DNA of 9,589 nucleotides from Methanobacteriota archaeon. GTDB taxonomy: Archaea > Thermoplasmatota > Poseidoniia > Poseidoniales > Poseidoniaceae. Both the position numbers and the translations under genes were made by a program. Within the stretch, counting starts at the first letter, position 1. Each line of letters opens with the position of its first letter. The notes under the pieces were generated by a model, which saw only the letters and a program-made list of their open reading frames with translations, was not told the origin of the DNA and searched no databases. The stretch is from assembly GCA_002694245.1 (NCBI GenBank), contig NZLM01000068.1:3341-12929 (forward strand). The letters are read 5' to 3'. Positions 6,259 through 9,589 of the stretch are shown in pieces.

Positions 6259-6279
6259 CTGACCTGCCTGTTTCAAAAT

Positions 6280-9054
6280 ATGAAGCCTCAGGCACTGGTC
6301 GTGATGGTCTTATTGTCGCTAACTCCTTTTGCGACAACCCAAATTTCAATTTTACAAGAGGAAGTAAACATATCACAAAGCAGTGACAAAATAATTGTAC
6401 AACAATTTGGCACTGGATTTGATGAAACGGTCATAGCATCGGCAAGCGATGGCCTAAACGTGCCAAGAGACCTTGAATTCCATCCATCAAGTGCTAGGAG
6501 TGATGAGTTATGGATTGTAAACCGTGCTGATGACAGTATGGTTATTGTGCACAATACAGGGGAATCAAATCAGTACTCAGAGAAACGACTAGATTCTCAC
6601 AGGAACCATTTCATGGAAGAGGTTAGTTCAATCGCATTTGGTGCTTATGACTCTGAATTCGATTTCACATTTGCAACTGGTCAAGAATCAAGAAACACAT
6701 ACAATGGACAAGCAGATCCTAACAACTTCATGGGACCAGCATTGTGGCCATCATCTTTGAGTCACTTTGCAATGGAGCACCAGAACGACCAATACGGGGG
6801 AAGCCACATTGACATGTTACATGAATCTCCACTAGGCATGGGAGTTGCTCACGACTCAGGAAATTCCTATTGGTACTTTGATGGATACTATGGACACTTA
6901 GTTTACTACGATTTCAAGGAAGACCACGACACAGGTATGGATGACCACTCAGATGGTGTTGTAAGGAGATATTCAGACATTCAGCTATCAAGAACTCCAA
7001 GTACTCCGAGCCACATGATATTGGATGATTCCACCGGAATACTTTACATTTCAGATACGGGCACAAACAGGGTTTTGTGGGTGAATACACATGATACAAC
7101 TGTAACCACCACTAACATACTGGGGGACAGTACACAGTTTGAACCACTGGCAGAATATAGCCGGGTGACTGGCGCAGAGTGGGGAGTTATTGACACTGGC
7201 CTGTCAAAACCAAGCGGAATCGCACTGGATGGAGACACGTTGTTTGTAGGGCAGAATGGGAACAATAGAATTTCTGCTTATGACCTATCGACAAACGGTA
7301 AATCTGGTTCTCTTGTTGAAACTGTAAACACAACTGCAAGTTCATTGATGGGGCTAGAGATTGGACCGGAAGGTAAATTGTACTACGTTGACGGGAGTCA
7401 GAATAAAGTCGTCAGAATCGACGTTTGGCCAGATGTAGATGAAGATGGAGTCAGAGATTCACTGGACAATTGTGTGAACGATGCAAACTTTGACCAGGCA
7501 GATTACGATTCAGATAGCGTAGGAGATGTTTGTGATGATGACATTGACGGAGATTCAATAACCAATAATAATGATTCATGTGCATTCGGCGAGAATCAAT
7601 GGACATCAAGCATGGAAACAGATTACGATGGCGATGGATGTGCAGATAACACTGAAGACCAAGATGACGATTCTGATTCAGTAATAGACCTGTATGATGC
7701 GTGTAGATTCAGCCCGATTGGATGGACGAGCGAATCGGCTTCTGACTATGATTCCGATGGATGCAGAGATTCGGATGAAGACCTAGATGATGATTCAGAT
7801 GGAATCTGTGATATTGGAGGTCCTGAAACTGACTGTGTGAGTTCTAGCGTTGGTCAGGACCTCTGTCCCTTCAGCCCGCTAGGATTTGTTTCTAGTTACG
7901 GCAACGATTTTGATGGAGATGGATGTAATGACTTCTCCGAAGACAGTGACGATGACGGTGATGGGTTTGACGACTCTGAAGACAAGTGTAACTTGGAATA
8001 TGGAACCGCATACAACGGACGCCAAATCGGGTGTCTTGATACTGATGGTGACGGTTGGGCGGACAGGGAGGATGATTTCATAAATGACCCAACACAATGG
8101 TTAGACCTTGATGAGGATGGGTACGGTAACTCCCCTACAGGAACAACTCCGGATGGATGTATTATTGTGGAGGGTACTTCGACAATAGACAGATATGGAT
8201 GCCCTGATTCTGACGATGACGGTTATTCAAACCCAGATTCTTCATGGGAAATATCAGATGGAGCTGACGCTTTCCCGCTTGACAACACACAATGGCAAGA
8301 TATGGACGGAGACGGATTTGGCGACAATTCTGACGGGTTAAATGCTGACGATTGTGTATCAGAATTTGGAACTTCGACTATTGACAGGCTAGGCTGCGTG
8401 GATTCAGACGGAGATGGATACTCAGACTTGAATGATGAGATGGTCAACGATCCGACCCAATGGGTAGACAGAGACGGAGATGGCTATGGGGACAATCAAG
8501 ACGGAACTAATGGCGACTGGTGCGTTGATACGTTCGGTACTTCAAGTGAGATTGAATTAGGTTGTCCTGACATAGATAATGACGGTTACAGCGATAATAT
8601 CGACTTGTGGCCAGAAGATAGACTCCGTTGGTCTGACGAAGATGGAGATGGTTACACAAACCAACAAGGAACCGATACTTCTGACGACTGCCCTGAGGTT
8701 GCAGGCACTTCTTCGATAGACAGAAATGGTTGTATTGATAGTGATGGAGATGGAATATCAGACTTGAACGACTTTTACCCTAACGATGCAACAAGATCAG
8801 AGGAAGAGACTAATTTTGCTAGCTGGAAAATATTTGCCTCAGTCACTGCGATAATTCTGTTAAGCCTAATTGCGGTATTTGTCATTAGAAGAAACAAATT
8901 TACAGAGACAGTGAACTTATCCTCGGAAACTAGTGGACTGAATGAACAAATTCAAGATTCAGATTTGCCACTGCCTCCAGGAGGATTACCTCCCGGCTGG
9001 ACAATTGAGCAGTGGAGATATTATGGTGAAGAATGGCTTAGAAACCAAAACTAA
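6280..9054 (+). CDS. Secreted, membrane-anchored NHL-like beta-propeller protein with long TSP3 acidic stalk
   Basis: The 924 residues read in order as follows. A signal peptide spans about 1-20 (MKP then VVMVLLSL). A beta-propeller (about 45-383) has NHL-like blades such as LSKPSGIALDGDTLFVGQNG and GLEIGPEGKLYYVDGS. A long Asp/Gly-rich TSP3-type stalk (385 to about 840) should bind many calcium ions. One membrane helix (about 849-871) ends in RRNK, and a 53-residue tail ends in PPGWTIEQWRYYGEEWL. The propeller would face outside on the stalk and may bind a ligand or partner; no catalytic motif is certain. Eight histidines cluster at 162-223. The stalk has two repeat classes, one of 41-54 residues and one of 56-65, both with regular Cys residues. 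The start is set by a box A 25 nt upstream and by the signal peptide. Architecture is confident; function is unknown. Confidence 0.88.
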   Translation: MKPQALVVMVLLSLTPFATTQISILQEEVNISQSSDKIIVQQFGTGFDETVIASASDGLNVPRDLEFHPSSARSDELWIVNRADDSMVIVHNTGESNQYSEKRLDSHRNHFMEEVSSIAFGAYDSEFDFTFATGQESRNTYNGQADPNNFMGPALWPSSLSHFAMEHQNDQYGGSHIDMLHESPLGMGVAHDSGNSYWYFDGYYGHLVYYDFKEDHDTGMDDHSDGVVRRYSDIQLSRTPSTPSHMILDDSTGILYISDTGTNRVLWVNTHDTTVTTTNILGDSTQFEPLAEYSRVTGAEWGVIDTGLSKPSGIALDGDTLFVGQNGNNRISAYDLSTNGKSGSLVETVNTTASSLMGLEIGPEGKLYYVDGSQNKVVRIDVWPDVDEDGVRDSLDNCVNDANFDQADYDSDSVGDVCDDDIDGDSITNNNDSCAFGENQWTSSMETDYDGDGCADNTEDQDDDSDSVIDLYDACRFSPIGWTSESASDYDSDGCRDSDEDLDDDSDGICDIGGPETDCVSSSVGQDLCPFSPLGFVSSYGNDFDGDGCNDFSEDSDDDGDGFDDSEDKCNLEYGTAYNGRQIGCLDTDGDGWADREDDFINDPTQWLDLDEDGYGNSPTGTTPDGCIIVEGTSTIDRYGCPDSDDDGYSNPDSSWEISDGADAFPLDNTQWQDMDGDGFGDNSDGLNADDCVSEFGTSTIDRLGCVDSDGDGYSDLNDEMVNDPTQWVDRDGDGYGDNQDGTNGDWCVDTFGTSSEIELGCPDIDNDGYSDNIDLWPEDRLRWSDEDGDGYTNQQGTDTSDDCPEVAGTSSIDRNGCIDSDGDGISDLNDFYPNDATRSEEETNFASWKIFASVTAIILLSLIAVFVIRRNKFTETVNLSSETSGLNEQIQDSDLPLPPGGLPPGWTIEQWRYYGEEWLRNQN
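7579..7986 (+). repeat. First class of stalk repeats in the propeller protein (three units)
   Basis: Units begin at Cys codons 7579, 7702 and 7864 and are 41, 54 and 41 residues long. The last two open with C-x-F-S-P-x-G and all three carry D-x-D-x-DGC-x-D followed by an acidic ED-x-DDD-x-D run. The middle unit is longer by a 13-residue insert that brings an extra Cys pair. The pattern is TSP3-like and calcium binding is expected. Confidence 0.75.
8029..8800 (+). repeat. Second class of stalk repeats in the propeller protein (four full units plus a partial)
   Basis: Units start at Gly-Cys codons 8029, 8197, 8392, 8560 and 8728, giving lengths of 56, 65, 56 and 56 residues and a truncated fifth. 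The consensus is GC-x-D-x-DGDGY-x-D, then NDPTQW-x-D-x-DGDGYGDN, then C-x4-GTS-x-IDR. The second unit has a 9-residue insert before the TQW block. Codons differ between copies, so protein-level selection rather than recent DNA copying keeps them alike. Confidence 0.85.
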
Positions 9055-9059
9055 CCGAA

Positions 9060-9065
9060 TTTTTT
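9060..9065 (+). terminator. Oligo-T terminator after the propeller protein gene
   Basis: A run of six T residues begins 6 nt after the stop codon, in the short gap before the convergent epimerase gene. Archaeal RNA polymerase stops at such T runs without needing a hairpin. No comparable T run is seen for the opposite-strand gene. Confidence 0.45.
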
Positions 9066-9081
9066 CACAAGAAGCAACTTA

Positions 9082-9589
9082 TCAAAGTTTTACCTTGCCA
9101 AGGCAATTCCTAAAACAAGGCTCTAGTTCAGAATAAGTAAATTCATACCCCGATTCCAATAGTCTTGTAGGCCTTACATCCTGACCCTCGAGAACCAACT
9201 TCTTTCCCATTTCCCCAAACATGATTTTTATCATGAACCCTGGAAGGGGCATAAATGCTGGACGGCGCAGAACTTTGCCAAGTGTTTTCGCAAATTGCTT
9301 TTGTGAGACAGGATTTGGTGCTGTGAGGTTATACACTCCTTCGCAGCTATCCTCCATCATCAAATGGTGAATCGCATATATTTCATCGTCTAGCGAAATC
9401 CAAGATTGCATCTGTTTACCGCCTCCAACTGGACCTCCTCCTCCTAGGTTCGCAGGTAATAGCAACTTAGCTAAAGCGCCACCAAAAGGAGACACAACAA
9501 TTCCTGTTCGCATGTGAATCACATTTATTCCACTGTCAGAGGCAATCACAGTGGAGTCTTCCCATTCAGAGCATATTGAAGCAAGATAA
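9082..9589 (-). CDS. TIGR01777/YfcH-type NAD(P)-dependent epimerase, C-terminal part (5' partial)
   Basis: The frame stays open from the stop at 9082 to the right edge, so this is the last 169 or so residues of a protein usually near 300 long; the GTG at 9549 is internal. Upstream of it the frame reads LASICSEWEDSTVIA, matching the family's conserved C-x-x-WE segment. Then follow HMRTGIVVSPFGGALAKL, the glycine-rich GGGGPVGGGKQMQSWISLDD and YNLTAPNPVSQKQFAKTL, and a DUF1731-like C-terminus with RPAFMPLPGF, EGQDVRP and SGYEFTY. These extended short-chain dehydrogenase/reductase proteins are cytoplasmic sugar-nucleotide epimerase-like enzymes of unknown substrate. The Rossmann NAD(P) site and catalytic Tyr-x3-Lys are outside the window. 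The gene converges on the propeller protein gene with 27 nt between. Confidence 0.9.
   Translation of the reverse strand, partial: YLASICSEWEDSTVIASDSGINVIHMRTGIVVSPFGGALAKLLLPANLGGGGPVGGGKQMQSWISLDDEIYAIHHLMMEDSCEGVYNLTAPNPVSQKQFAKTLGKVLRRPAFMPLPGFMIKIMFGEMGKKLVLEGQDVRPTRLLESGYEFTYSELEPCFRNCLGKVKL

Larger units (their letters stand above)
6114..6279. other. Divergent intergenic region between two outward-facing genes
   Basis: This AT-rich stretch of 166 nt carries one promoter for each flanking gene. It also holds a short palindrome, TCAAA-T-TTTGA, at 6175-6185 and the 8-nt palindrome TACATGTA at 6204-6211, both possible regulator sites but too short to be convincing. No RNA gene or convincing small gene is seen. 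Confidence 0.6.

Noticed and set aside
7879..8097. Overlapping frames on both strands within the Asp-rich stalk
   Set aside because: GAT/GAC-rich repeat DNA leaves alternative frames open; these give low-complexity Ser/Pro or Met/Thr strings with no start signal.
7579..8800. Regular spacing checked as a possible CRISPR array or DNA satellite
   Set aside because: The period is at protein level inside one long coding frame, codons differ between units, and no identical direct repeats with unique spacers exist.
9082..9549. Reading the epimerase as a complete 155-residue gene starting at GTG 9549
   Set aside because: The frame stays open to the window edge and the extra residues match the conserved C-x-x-WE segment of the family, so the GTG is internal.

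Overview
The window most likely comes from an uncultured planktonic marine archaeon close to Marine Group II (Candidatus Poseidoniales). Supporting signs: the tRNA gene encodes no CCA; two genes appear leaderless, with an A/T box about 25 to 28 nt before the ATG; GGTGA-type ribosome sites precede two other genes; and there are large cell-surface proteins with thrombospondin type-3 (TSP3) acidic repeats, one C-terminal membrane helix and a short tail with a Gly-Trp-Thr motif. The lineage is inferred from style and gene content, with no marker gene to prove it.

Layout, left to right. (1) 1-4665, four genes on +, packed like an operon: the C-terminal 557 codons of a surface-anchored phospholipase D-superfamily protein, a seven-helix Bax inhibitor-1/YccA-type membrane protein, an Fe(II)/2-oxoglutarate dioxygenase of the isopenicillin N synthase-like superfamily, and a bacterial-type thymidine/pyrimidine-nucleoside phosphorylase. 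(2) 4709-4781, tRNA-Asn(GTT). (3) 4791-6113 on -, an unrecognised eight-helix membrane protein made of two copies of a four-helix unit. (4) 6114-6279, a divergent intergenic region with two facing promoters. (5) 6280-9054 on +, a 924-residue secreted, membrane-anchored protein with an NHL-like beta-propeller and a long calcium-type acidic stalk in two repeat classes. (6) 9082-9589 on -, the C-terminal part of a TIGR01777/YfcH-type NAD(P)-dependent epimerase that runs off the right edge.

How the genes may work together (inference). The phosphorylase would release thymine or uracil from nucleosides. The dioxygenase next to it has a complete metal and 2-oxoglutarate site and belongs to the same superfamily as fungal thymine-7-hydroxylase, so a thymidine-to-thymine-to-oxidised-thymine route is a testable idea. 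The PLD-type surface protein upstream could act on extracellular nucleic acid or lipid, but its substrate cannot be read from the sequence. The two surface proteins (1-1674 and 6280-9054) share stalk type, anchor position and tail motif, which suggests a common surface-display or sorting route.

Most worth following: the shared Gly-Trp-Thr tails, the dioxygenase/phosphorylase pair with its unusual Ala in the phosphate loop, the duplicated four-helix membrane protein, the exact hexapeptide array of N-glycosylation sequons, and the His-rich segment in the propeller. No CRISPR array, insertion sequence, integrase or phage gene is visible.
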